Under the pieces are notes generated by a model, which searched no databases, had not been told where the DNA came from, and was given only the letters and a program-made list of their open reading frames with translations. Of a stretch of DNA of 64,000 bases, positions 19,084 through 27,276 are shown one piece after another. Source of the DNA: Polaromonas sp. (GTDB lineage Bacteria > Pseudomonadota > Gammaproteobacteria > Burkholderiales > Burkholderiaceae_C); assembly GCA_030655515.1 (NCBI GenBank), contig JAURVI010000025.1, positions 122,415 through 186,414 on the forward strand, read 5' to 3'. Position 1 is the stretch's first letter. Each line of letters opens with the position of its first letter. The translations under genes and the position numbers were made by a program.

Positions 19084-19524
19084 TCAGGCCGGCAGGTGCG
19101 AGCGTGTCCAGCGCACGATGTCGGCGGTACCCATGGCGCCGGGCTGGCGCGCGACCTCGCGGCCGTTCAGGAACAGCGCCAGGGTGGGAATGCTGCGGAT
19201 ATTGAAACGCGCGCCCAGCGCCTGCGCCTCTTCGGTGTTGACCTTGGCCAGGCGAACCAGCGGCTCCAGCTGGCTGGCCGCGCTGTCGTAAGCCGGCGCC
19301 ATTTGCCGGCAGGGACCGCACCATGGCGCCCAGAAGTCGACCAGCACGGCAATCTGGTTGCGATCGATGTGTCGGCCAAAACTGGTGTCGTCGAGGTTGA
19401 CGGGGTGGCCGTTGAACAGCGCCAGGTGGCATTTGCCGCAGTCCGGCGCCTTGGCGAGGTGTGCCCTGCCGACACGGTTGGTGGTGTGGCAATGCGGGCA
19501 GACGATGTGAAGCGGATCAGTCAT
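19084..19524 (-). CDS. trxC: Thioredoxin 2 (TrxC)
   Basis: A 146-residue thioredoxin of the TrxC type. An N-terminal zinc-binding region has two CxxC pairs (CPHC and CGKC), followed by the thioredoxin fold with the active site FWAPWCGPCRQMAPA and the cis-proline loop IRSIPTLALF. It reduces disulfides in the cytoplasm, and TrxC proteins are often induced by oxidative stress. The ATG at 19524 is chosen because the zinc-binding region begins there; the open frame upstream is not protein-like. Confidence 0.94.
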   Translation of the reverse strand: MTDPLHIVCPHCHTTNRVGRAHLAKAPDCGKCHLALFNGHPVNLDDTSFGRHIDRNQIAVLVDFWAPWCGPCRQMAPAYDSAASQLEPLVRLAKVNTEEAQALGARFNIRSIPTLALFLNGREVARQPGAMGTADIVRWTRSHLPA

Positions 19525-19605
19525 GCTAGGGCCCATGAAAATGACGGACCCCGCGTTGCGCGACGGCCCGCCTGCGGGGTTGCCGGCGCGGCAACCCACT
19601 GCGCC

Positions 19606-19857
19606 TTATTTTTGCGGCGCGTTGCCCTGGGCCAGCAGTTCGTCCAGGCCCTTGCAGGACGGCGCACAAACCGCCTGGGACTTGCCCAGCACCTTGCGCG
19701 TGCCCATCAGCGAACGGGCGCGGTGTTTGCCGCACAGAAAACAGGACATGGTGGCCGCACCGAATGAGGCCGTTGCCGCAAACGGAGAACCGGACACCTT
19801 GGATTTGTAGCGCAGGCCATCGGCCAGAACGGTGGTTTTTGTCTCAGCTTTGCTCAT
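19606..19857 (-). CDS. Conserved hypothetical protein with Cys pairs
   Basis: An 83-residue protein (MSKAETKTTVLADGL at the start) with a MSCFLCGKH motif and a later CAPSCKG, a pattern that could bind a metal. A lysine/arginine-rich middle (KHRARSLMGTRKVLGKSQ) separates them. It begins 4 bp after the stop of the 120-residue gene upstream, so the two are one operon. I know of no function. Confidence 0.65.
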   Translation of the reverse strand: MSKAETKTTVLADGLRYKSKVSGSPFAATASFGAATMSCFLCGKHRARSLMGTRKVLGKSQAVCAPSCKGLDELLAQGNAPQK

Positions 19858-19861
19858 CAGT

Positions 19862-20224
19862 TCAACCTTTATCGAATGGGGACTGCCGGCCTGCGGCGCG
19901 GGTGGCGGACATGGCGGCCTGAATGGCCAGCCGGGCCTGCTGCTCCGCGGCAAGGGAGGCATCCAGCGACGAGCGGCACAAGCCCGCATGCTGGTAGTTG
20001 AGGTTTTCGTACAGTTCCGCTGCGGCCGGATGGGTATCCAGCAAGGCGCCGAGGGCACTTCCGGGCTGTACGCCTGCGAATTCGCTGACCAGGTGTTCCA
20101 CCACCGTCCGGTATTGCGCCGGATCGACCGCCACCGGGCTGTGTTCCAGCCGCTCGAGCAGTTCGGCCAGGACGTGGGTCACGGTCAGGCTGGATGGGGA
20201 GGAGTGGGTGTTGGTGGCGTTCAT
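19862..20224 (-). CDS. Conserved hypothetical helical protein
   Basis: A 120-residue all-helical protein with no signal peptide or membrane segment. The central stretch LLERLEHSPVAVDPAQYRTV and the C-terminal SLDASLAAEQQARLAIQAAM are predicted helices. It overlaps nothing and is followed after 4 bp by the 83-residue Cys-containing gene, with which it is probably translated. Function unknown. Confidence 0.65.
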   Translation of the reverse strand: MNATNTHSSPSSLTVTHVLAELLERLEHSPVAVDPAQYRTVVEHLVSEFAGVQPGSALGALLDTHPAAAELYENLNYQHAGLCRSSLDASLAAEQQARLAIQAAMSATRAAGRQSPFDKG

Positions 20225-20311
20225 GGTCAGGAGCTTGGGGTTTTGGGCCCGAATTCAAGCTCTGGACCGGCTATTTTACCCGCTCCGCGCCTTGGGGCAG
20301 GCTGTGCGGTC

Positions 20312-20328
20312 GCTATTTAATTTATAGC
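20312..20328. repeat. Small AT-rich hairpin GCTAT...ATAGC
   Basis: GCTATTTAATTTATAGC stands out in a GC-rich spacer; its ends GCTAT and ATAGC are complementary. Similar GCTAT...ATAGC elements followed by TGC are, from memory, frequent in Comamonadaceae genomes. No second copy is seen here. Confidence 0.35.
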
Positions 20329-20471
20329 TGCACGGACACGCACGCTTTGCCCTGCCGGCCGGCCGCCCAACTGCCGTCCACTGCCGCGCGGCAGCTCGCT
20401 GATTGACGAGGGCGCGGTGCGGGCTGCGGCGACGCCCTGCCCACACCCCTCATGCCGCGCCGTCAGGCGGC

Positions 20472-20687
20472 TTACAGGCGCGCGATGGAAACCTCGGTCG
20501 ACTTGACCAGGGCGACCACATCGCTGCCGAGGGCGAGTTCGAGCTGGTCGACCGAACGGGTGGTGATGACCGAGGTGACGATGCCCCACGGCGTTTCGAC
20601 GTCGATCTCGGACACGACATCGCCGCGGATGATTTCCTTGACCTTGCCGCGGAACTGGTTGCGGACATTGATCGCTTGAATGGACAT
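20472..20687 (-). CDS. TOBE-domain molybdate-binding protein (molbindin, Mop)
   Basis: A 71-residue single TOBE/Mop domain: SIQAINVRNQFRGKVKEIIR, then IDVETPWGIVTSVITTRSVD and ELALGSDVVALVKSTEVSIA. Such molbindins oligomerise and bind molybdate or tungstate oxyanions in the cytoplasm. The ATG at 20687 is preceded by AGGAG. It lies 130 bp downstream of the sulfate-binding protein gene on the same strand, an unusual partner, since Mop genes normally sit by mod transporters or molybdoenzymes. Confidence 0.9.
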   Translation of the reverse strand: MSIQAINVRNQFRGKVKEIIRGDVVSEIDVETPWGIVTSVITTRSVDQLELALGSDVVALVKSTEVSIARL

Positions 20688-20817
20688 GGTTTTCTCCTGA
20701 AGAGTGCAAAAAACGGCCGGCTTCATGGGCCGGCCGGGGTGACTGCAGGTAGCTGCGGAACCGAGTGGCCGGACTGCGAGGGACGGGTGTTGCCGGGCGC
20801 GCCCGGCAGGCCGCCGT

Positions 20818-21858
20818 TTATTTCTTCACGTAGATCTGGTCGAACGAGCCGCCGTCCGCGAAGTGGTCCCTGTCGGCCTTGGTCCAGCCGCCGAACGCCT
20901 GGTCGATGGTGAACAGGTTCAGCTTTTCAAACTGCTTGGCGTATTTGGCCTTGGCCTTTTCGGAAACCGCAGGACGGTAGAAGTTCTTGCCGGCGATGTC
21001 CTGGCCTTCTTCGGAGTACAGGTACTTCAGGTACTCCTCGGCGACCGCGCGGGTGCCCTTCTTGTCGACGTTCTTGTCGACCACGGCCACCGCAGGCTCG
21101 GCCAGGATGCTGATGGACGGCGCAATGATGTCGAACTTCGCGCCGAATTCCTTTTCAAGCAGGTAGGCCTCGTTTTCCCAGGCGATCAGCACGTCGCCCT
21201 GGTTGCGCTGCGCGAAGGTGATGGTGGAGCCGCGTGCGCCGGTGTCCAGCACAGGCACGTTGCCATACAGCCTGGCGACAAATTCCTTGCCCTTGGCGTC
21301 GCCGCCATACTTGCGTTTGGCGAACTCCCAGGCGGCCAGGTAGTTCCAGCGGGCGCCGCCCGAGGTCTTCGGGTTCGGCGTGATCACGCTGACACCAGGC
21401 TTGACCAGGTCGTCCCAGTCCTTGATGCCCTTCGGGTTGCCCTGGCGCACGACGAGCACGATGGTCGAGGTGTAGGGCGACGAGTTGTGCGGCAGCTTTT
21501 TCTGCCAGTCGGGCGCCAGCCAGGCACCATTCTTGACCAGCGCGTCGGTGTCGCCGGCCAGTGCCAGCGTGGCGACGTCGGCATCCAGGCCGTCGATGAT
21601 GGAGCGGGCCTGCTTGCCGGAACCGCCATGCGATTGTTTGATGGTCACATCCTGGTTGGCCTTGGCTTTCCAGTACTTCTGGAAGGCGGTGTTGAATTCA
21701 ACGTAAAACTCGCGGGTCGGGTCGTACGATACGTTCAGCAGGGTCACTGGTGCGGGCTGCGCAAAGCCGGGAACAACTGCCCCTGCCAGCGCCGCGCCTA
21801 CGCCGATGGCCAGCGCGGTACGGGTTGAAACATTGATAAAGTGGCGGCGTGACGTCAT
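20818..21858 (-). CDS. sbp: Sulfate-binding periplasmic protein
   Basis: A 346-residue Sbp/CysP family protein. A signal peptide (about residues 1-38, ending GFAQP) with an RR pair near the start is followed by [11 protein letters not shown] and [13 protein letters not shown], the hallmark sulfate-contacting loops, and later [11 protein letters not shown]. It delivers sulfate (or thiosulfate) to CysTWA. The permease and ATPase genes are not in the window: the next gene on this strand is the molbindin. The divergent yggX gene shares the 161-bp promoter region, which holds an inverted repeat. Confidence 0.94.
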   Translation of the reverse strand: MTSRRHFINVSTRTALAIGVGAALAGAVVPGFAQPAPVTLLNVSYDPTREFYVEFNTAFQKYWKAKANQDVTIKQSHGGSGKQARSIIDGLDADVATLALAGDTDALVKNGAWLAPDWQKKLPHNSSPYTSTIVLVVRQGNPKGIKDWDDLVKPGVSVITPNPKTSGGARWNYLAAWEFAKRKYGGDAKGKEFVARLYGNVPVLDTGARGSTITFAQRNQGDVLIAWENEAYLLEKEFGAKFDIIAPSISILAEPAVAVVDKNVDKKGTRAVAEEYLKYLYSEEGQDIAGKNFYRPAVSEKAKAKYAKQFEKLNLFTIDQAFGGWTKADRDHFADGGSFDQIYVKK

Positions 21859-21936
21859 TGGGGTGGCTTTCTTGTCCAAAAGAGCAGGTTGAGTTGCGAA
21901 CAGCTGAATTCTGAAAGCCCCGACCCCAAACAGGAA

Positions 21937-21962
21937 CGAATAAAAAATCAGTTCTTTATTCG
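21937..21962. promoter_or_regulatory. Inverted repeat in the sbp/yggX divergent promoter region
   Basis: CGAATAAA (21937-21944) and TTTATTCG (21955-21962) are perfect 8-bp arms around a 10-bp AT-rich centre. The position, 79 bp before the sbp ATG, suits a regulator of sulfur genes. A LysR-type protein such as CysB or Cbl is the obvious candidate, but the binding protein is inferred. Confidence 0.5.
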
Positions 21963-22019
21963 ATAAACATCCTAAGAACACCTCCACCGCACCACTCAAC
22001 GAACCCGAAAGAACACCCC

Positions 22020-22292
22020 ATGGCACGCCTCGTCAATTGCATCAAGCTCGGAAAAGAAGCCGAAGGACTCGATTTCCCGCCCTATCCCGGCCCGCTGGGT
22101 AAACGGTTGTGGGAACAGGTCAGCAAGGAAGCCTGGGCCGAGTGGATGAAGCAGCAAACCATGCTGGTCAATGAAAACCGCCTGAACCTCGCCGACGCGC
22201 GCGCCCGCCAGTACCTGGCCCGCCAGATGGAAAAGCATTTCTTCGGCGATGGCGCCGATGCCGTGCAGGGCTACGTTCCGCCGGCGGCCTGA
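22020..22292 (+). CDS. yggX: Oxidative-damage protection protein YggX (Fe(II) trafficking)
   Basis: A 90-residue protein of the YggX family: [20 protein letters not shown] with the conserved Cys7, then [19 protein letters not shown] and a C-terminal [15 protein letters not shown]. In enterobacteria it protects iron-sulfur enzymes from oxidative damage and is linked to iron handling. It is divergent from sbp and is followed by mnmC after 46 bp. Full length for the family. Confidence 0.96.
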   Translation: MARLVNCIKLGKEAEGLDFPPYPGPLGKRLWEQVSKEAWAEWMKQQTMLVNENRLNLADARARQYLARQMEKHFFGDGADAVQGYVPPAA

Positions 22293-22338
22293 GCTGGCCG
22301 CGCTTCTACAACCCGTTTTCCGCCACGTCTGACCCGGC

Positions 22339-24348
22339 ATGCCCGAGCGCATCGACTGGCTGGAAGACGGCAGCGCCGGCGGCACGCCGTTCAGTCCCCG
22401 CTTCGGCGACCGCTACCGCAGCGAGCTGGGCGGCCTCGACCAGGCGCGCGATGTCTTCCTGAAAGGCTGCGGCCTTCCGGCTGCCTGGAAGGGCGAGCGC
22501 CAGTGGCGGGTACTTGAAACCGGGTTCGGCCTCGGACTGAACTTCCTCGTCACCTGGCGCGCCTGGAAGGACGATCCCGACCGCCCCACGCACCTGCATT
22601 TCATCTCGACCGAAGCATTCCCGGCCACGGGCGATGACCTCTGTCGCAGCGCCGAGGCGCATCCGGAACTGCAGGCCCTGGCCGCTGAACTGAAGGCACA
22701 GTTCTGGGGGCTCTTGCCCGGTTTTCACCGCCTGTCGTTCGAGGACGGCCGGGTGTTGCTGACGCTGTGCATCGGCGATGCCAAGGCCATGCTGAAGCAG
22801 CAGGCGTTCGAAGCCGATTCGGTGTACCTGGATGGCTTCAGCCCGCAAAAAAACCCGGACATCTGGGACATCCACACCATGAAAGCCGTGGCGCGCTGCT
22901 GCCGGCGCGGCACGCGCATCGCCACCTGGACCATTGCGCGCAGTGTGCGTGATGCCTTGTCCGAAGCGGGGTTCCAGGTCCACAAGACGCCCGGCATACC
23001 TCCGAAACGGGACAACCTCCAGGGCGAATACAACCCGGCCTGGACACCCCAAAAACCACCCGCCCTCCTGGGGACCGTGGCGGCCAGGACGCCCGGACAT
23101 TGTCTGGTGATCGGCGCCGGGCTGGCCGGTGCGGCGGCGGCGGCGAGCCTGGCGCGGCGCGGGTGGACCGTGACCGTGCTGGATGCGGCCAGCGAGCCGG
23201 CGGCGGGCGCATCCGGCTTGCCTGCGGGTCTGGTGGCGCCGCATGTCTCGCCGGACGACGCGCCGGTGTCGCGCCTGTCACGCTGCGGCTTGCGCATCAC
23301 GGTTCAGCAGGCGTCGGCCTTGCTGAAAGAAGCCGTCGACTGGGCGCCCACGGGTGTGCTGGAAAACCGGCTGGATGACCAAAGCGATTGGCACGCTACC
23401 TGGCAAGGCGACTGGGCCGACGCCGCAGATGACTGGAGCCGCGCCGCCACGCCAGCCCAGCGGGCTGCCTGCGATCTGCCTGGGAAAACGTCGGCCTGGT
23501 GGCACCCGCGCGGCGCGTGGCTCAAACCCGCCAGCCTGGTGCGTGCGTGGCTGGCCACGCCCGGTATCGAATGGCGCGGCAGCAGCGCGGTCTCGGCGCT
23601 GCAGCGAACAAAGGGTCAGTGGCAGGTCCTCGATGGTCATGGCAAGGCGCTGGCGCAGGGCGATCTGGTGGTGGTCGCCGCCGCACACGGCAGCGTTGCC
23701 TTGGGCATGAACATCAGCTGGTCGGCGGCCGGGCCAGCCGGCGACACGCACAGCGTTGAAGCCATGCACCCACCGCTCGCCTTGCAGCCCCTGCGCGGCC
23801 AGCTCACCTGGCGGCGGCGCGATGCCGACGCATCGGGCGCGCTGCCGCCCTTCCCTGTCAACGGCCATGGCAGCCTGATCCCGTCGGTGCCGCTAAATGG
23901 GCAACCGGCATGGATCACGGGCGCCACCTTCGAGCGTGGTGAAAGCCGTCCGCTGATCAGGCCAGCCGATGCGCTGGCCAACCTGGACAAGCTGGCGGTC
24001 CTGCTGCCAAACACAGCCGCTCACCTGCGCGCCTCGAATGTTTCAGGCGACTGGCAGCACTGGGCGGGTGTGCGTTGCGCCACACCTGTCCGCCTGCCGG
24101 TGCTGACGACGATGGAGCGGCCCGGCACCAGATCCGGCGAAGCCGATGAGTCGGCCGGCACGCTCTGGCTGAGCAGCGGCATGGGTTCGCGAGGCTTGTG
24201 TTTCGCGGCACTCTGCGGCGAACTGCTGGCGGCCCGGCTGCATGGCGAGCCGTTGCCCGTGGAGCTCCGGCTGGCCGCGGCCCTGGATCAGGCGGCAACG
24301 GCGCGAACGGCTTCTGTTCCGCGCAAGAAGCCGTCAAGTCCCGAGTAA
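22339..24348 (+). CDS. mnmC: Bifunctional tRNA mnm5s2U34 methyltransferase/FAD oxidoreductase
   Basis: A 669-residue MnmC. The N-terminal MnmD domain (about residues 1-235) has the SAM motif LETGFGLGLNFL and the later YLDGFSPQKNPDIWD motif. The C-terminal oxidoreductase domain starts with the FAD motif LVIGAGLAGAAAAASLARRG near residue 255 and ends with the SSGMGSRGLCFAALC segment. The enzyme converts cmnm5s2U to nm5s2U and then to mnm5s2U at wobble position 34 of tRNAs. Two domains in the usual order and full length indicate a functional gene. Confidence 0.95.
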   Translation: MPERIDWLEDGSAGGTPFSPRFGDRYRSELGGLDQARDVFLKGCGLPAAWKGERQWRVLETGFGLGLNFLVTWRAWKDDPDRPTHLHFISTEAFPATGDDLCRSAEAHPELQALAAELKAQFWGLLPGFHRLSFEDGRVLLTLCIGDAKAMLKQQAFEADSVYLDGFSPQKNPDIWDIHTMKAVARCCRRGTRIATWTIARSVRDALSEAGFQVHKTPGIPPKRDNLQGEYNPAWTPQKPPALLGTVAARTPGHCLVIGAGLAGAAAAASLARRGWTVTVLDAASEPAAGASGLPAGLVAPHVSPDDAPVSRLSRCGLRITVQQASALLKEAVDWAPTGVLENRLDDQSDWHATWQGDWADAADDWSRAATPAQRAACDLPGKTSAWWHPRGAWLKPASLVRAWLATPGIEWRGSSAVSALQRTKGQWQVLDGHGKALAQGDLVVVAAAHGSVALGMNISWSAAGPAGDTHSVEAMHPPLALQPLRGQLTWRRRDADASGALPPFPVNGHGSLIPSVPLNGQPAWITGATFERGESRPLIRPADALANLDKLAVLLPNTAAHLRASNVSGDWQHWAGVRCATPVRLPVLTTMERPGTRSGEADESAGTLWLSSGMGSRGLCFAALCGELLAARLHGEPLPVELRLAAALDQAATARTASVPRKKPSSPE

Positions 24349-24412
24349 CGCGCGACATCAGATCCGGGTCCGCGCTTCGCCGTGGCGATCAGCGAGAGCC
24401 CCAGCACAAGCC

Positions 24413-25513
24413 TCAGGGCCCGCGCCGCCGCACTTTCTCGAGCTCACGCATCAAGCGCGCCGGATGCAGCGGTTTGACCATGGTCATGCTGACGTCGCCG
24501 AACCAGGCGCGAAGGCGATCCAGTGGTGAAAAACGCGCCCCCGTCAGGATGGTCTGCGACACCCGGCCCGACTGGCGCAGATGACGCAGCAGCTTCCAGA
24601 TACCCATGTCGGCCTGCTCCAGATCCAGCAGGACCAGTTTGTACGCACCGTGTGTCAGCAGGGCCAGCGCGTCGGCGCCGGTTGCGGCTTCATCGACGTC
24701 ATAGAGGCGCGCCGCGGCCAGCTTGGCCCGCAGGTAAAGGCGCGCATCGCGGTCCGGATCGATGAGGAGCACGCGCAACAGGCTGGCGGCAGCGTGGCCG
24801 TCCTCGAGTGCTGCGGGTGCCGTGCTGTCGTAGCCGGCAACGACGACATCACCCTCACGTTCGCCGTTTTCCAGGGGCATGGGTGCGGTGGCGTCACTGC
24901 CCTGCGCGTCCGTGACCCCGTTCGCACCTGAAACTGCATCGGTCTGGAAGAAGTCCAGGTCCAGATCCAGCCCGGAGGCCTGGACGATAGCCGGTGCTGC
25001 GCCTGCCGTTGGAGGTGTGTCCAGGTCCAGGTCGAAGTCCAGATCTCCGCTGGCGGAAGCCGGTGCAGCGTCGGCCGCTGCCGAGGGCGACACGGCATCG
25101 AGGTCGAAATCCAGGTCCGCGCGGCCCTCGCCTTCAAAGCCAGGCTGGAGCAAAGGCGAGGATGAAACTGGAGTCGATGGCCCAAAGAGCTGGTCCATGG
25201 CGTCGATCACTTCAGGCCAGCGAAGCGGCCGCTGGAAAACGGCAATGGCTTGCTGCGGCGCATAGTTGCCGACCCAGATCAGCGGCAGTGGCTCGAACGA
25301 TGGCCGGGCCAGCTCGACGCCGGCCTCCCAGCTTTCGCCATCCATCAGGAGGGCCTCGGCCTTGACGGGCGCCTCGTCGCTCCAGAGCATGTAGGCGATC
25401 GGGCCATATTGCGACAGGCGGAACAGGGTGTTCAACGCATGGCGTTCGGCGTCGCCGAAGCCGAACACCTTCACAAACACTGTCCTCACCCGCCCATCGC
25501 CCGCATTTTTCAT
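24413..25513 (-). CDS. Receiver-domain protein with acidic DLDFDLD repeats
   Basis: A 366-residue protein. The N-terminal 115 residues (VFVKVFGFGDAERHALNTLF, then WVGNYAPQQAIAV) form a domain I cannot name. A low-complexity middle contains four DLDFDLD/DLDLDFF-type acidic motifs. The C-terminal 120 residues are a response-regulator receiver: LRVLLIDPDRDAR for the acidic pair, LVLLDLEQ for the phospho-acceptor Asp, ILTGA for the Thr and VKPLHP for the Lys. There is no DNA-binding output domain. I choose the ATG at 25513. No kinase gene is adjacent. Perhaps a protein-protein output module. Confidence 0.75.
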   Translation of the reverse strand: MKNAGDGRVRTVFVKVFGFGDAERHALNTLFRLSQYGPIAYMLWSDEAPVKAEALLMDGESWEAGVELARPSFEPLPLIWVGNYAPQQAIAVFQRPLRWPEVIDAMDQLFGPSTPVSSSPLLQPGFEGEGRADLDFDLDAVSPSAAADAAPASASGDLDFDLDLDTPPTAGAAPAIVQASGLDLDLDFFQTDAVSGANGVTDAQGSDATAPMPLENGEREGDVVVAGYDSTAPAALEDGHAAASLLRVLLIDPDRDARLYLRAKLAAARLYDVDEAATGADALALLTHGAYKLVLLDLEQADMGIWKLLRHLRQSGRVSQTILTGARFSPLDRLRAWFGDVSMTMVKPLHPARLMRELEKVRRRGP

Positions 25514-25649
25514 GCGGGTGATTATGCGGGTGAATGTCCCGTGAACAGGACGATTCCGACCGGGCCGCGTCGGGGTTTTCACTCCGCGACAGGCGCCCTT
25601 CAGCCATGCGCCTGTTTGATCCGCCGGCCGTGACGACCGACGTCCAGAT

Positions 25650-26885
25650 TTATTTCATCGCTTCCGCAGGACGGCGCGCCTTGACGTACGCATCAGACGG
25701 CAGGTACGCCTTGCCGTCCGCGTAACGCCACTGCACCATCGTGCCCTTGTTGCCGCGCACATCGAGCTTGCCGACATAGGCGCCCATCGTTGCCTGGTGG
25801 TCCAGCGCGCGGAATTCGGCGGGGCCGAACGGCGTCGTGAACTTCAGGCCGCGCATGGCGGTGACCAGCTTCTCGTTGTCGGTGGAGTTGGCCTTCCTGA
25901 TGCCTGCAAAAATGGCCTGCATCGTGGCGTAACCGACCACCGAGCCGACCTTCGGGTACTCCTTGAAGCGGCGGTAGTAGTTGGCGGCAAAACTGGCGTG
26001 CTCACGCGAATCGATCTGGTCCCAGGGGTAGCCGGTGACGATCCAGTTCTTCGGGGTTTCGTCTTTCAGGACGTCCAGGTATTCAGGCTCGCCCGACAGC
26101 AGCGACACCACCGGCACGCGCGGGAAGATGCCGCGCTGGTTGCCTTCGCGCACCAGCTTCGCCAGGTCGGCACCGAAGGTGACGTTGAAGATGGCGTCAG
26201 GCTTGCTCTGCATGATGGCCTGCAGCGTGGTGCCGGCATCGAGCTTGTTGAGCGCCGGCCACTGCTCGCCGACGAATTCGACGTCCGGCCGCTTGGCCTT
26301 GAGCAACTCCTTGAAAGCCGCGACCGCACTGGTGCCGTATTCGTAATTGGGCGCAATAAAAGCCCAGCGTTTGGCCGGCATCTTCGCGGCTTCTTCCACC
26401 AGCATGGCCGACTGCATATAGGTACCGGGACGCAGGCGGAAGGTGTAGCGGTTGCCCTTTTCCCAGATCAATGCATCCGTCAGCGGCTCGCTGGCCACAA
26501 ACAGGCGCTTGTTCTTCTGGGCGTAATCCGCCAGCGCCAGGCCGACGTTCGACAGAAAACCGCCGGCCAGCACATCGACCTTCTCCCGGGACACCAGCTC
26601 CACCGCCAACCGCAGCGCTTCTTCCGGCTTGCCGGCGTCATCACGCGCAATCACCTCGACCTTGCGGCCCAGCAGGCCACCGGCCTGGTTGATCTCGTCC
26701 ACCGCCAGTTGCCAGCCGTTGCGATACGGCAGCGTGAATTGCGGAATCGTGGAGTAGCTGTTGATCTCGCCGATGCGAACGGGGTTTTTGGCGTTTGGCG
26801 TTTGCGCCAGCGCCAGCGGTGCCCCCGACGCCAGCAGCATCGAGACCAGGACAGCACGTTTTGTCAGTTTCACGGTTTTTCCCAA
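25650..26885 (-). CDS. LivK-type ABC transporter substrate-binding protein
   Basis: A 411-residue periplasmic protein of the Leu/Ile/Val-binding (peripla_BP_6) family. The signal peptide (residues 1-28) ends at ALAQ. The family pattern is visible in EINSYSTIPQFTLPYRNGW, AGGLLGRKVEVIARDDAGKP and the hinge segment FVASEPLTDALIW. Proteins of this class bind branched-chain or other amino acids, amides, urea or aromatic acids. No permease or ATPase lies alongside, so it is an orphan in this window. The substrate is not assigned. Confidence 0.88.
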   Translation of the reverse strand: MGKTVKLTKRAVLVSMLLASGAPLALAQTPNAKNPVRIGEINSYSTIPQFTLPYRNGWQLAVDEINQAGGLLGRKVEVIARDDAGKPEEALRLAVELVSREKVDVLAGGFLSNVGLALADYAQKNKRLFVASEPLTDALIWEKGNRYTFRLRPGTYMQSAMLVEEAAKMPAKRWAFIAPNYEYGTSAVAAFKELLKAKRPDVEFVGEQWPALNKLDAGTTLQAIMQSKPDAIFNVTFGADLAKLVREGNQRGIFPRVPVVSLLSGEPEYLDVLKDETPKNWIVTGYPWDQIDSREHASFAANYYRRFKEYPKVGSVVGYATMQAIFAGIRKANSTDNEKLVTAMRGLKFTTPFGPAEFRALDHQATMGAYVGKLDVRGNKGTMVQWRYADGKAYLPSDAYVKARRPAEAMK

Positions 26886-27092
26886 AAGTTAACAAACAGT
26901 CGGCGAGCATGCCGCGCAGCCCGTGCGGTGCAGGTCGCCCTTGAAACAGGTGGAGGTGAGGAGCCAGCCTTAAAAAGCGGACTTTAACAGCGCAGCTGGA
27001 TTCCTTTGCCAGCTTTCTGTCAGGGATGCACCACTGCGCGCGCAAAGAATTTAACCGTGGCCCGCCAGACCGGCCCACGGCCCGCATGAAGA

Positions 27093-27160
27093 CTGGCGCA
27101 TAAGCTTATCTGCATAACGGCAGAACAAATTTGTAGTTTGTTTTCATAAAGCGCCCCCTT
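27093..27160 (+). promoter_or_regulatory. AT-rich control region upstream of the cys operon
   Basis: The 391-bp spacer between the LivK-type gene and cysI has one markedly AT-rich island here, containing the 10-bp palindrome ACAAATTTGT (27125-27134) flanked by TTATCTGCATAA and TTTTCATAAA. CysB-type activators bind such AT-rich sites ahead of cys genes. Both the promoter and the CysB site are inferred; I cannot assign -35/-10 boxes with confidence. The rest of the spacer shows no gene. Confidence 0.45.
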
Positions 27161-27276
27161 ACATTTTCAGGACCGCCAGGATTGAGGGCGACTGCCGCAT
27201 GCAGTTTCCGTCGGCCCTGGGCGACCTGTAAACAGCCATCTGATCACCCGCGATTGACCCGAGAGCCACCAGAAGC

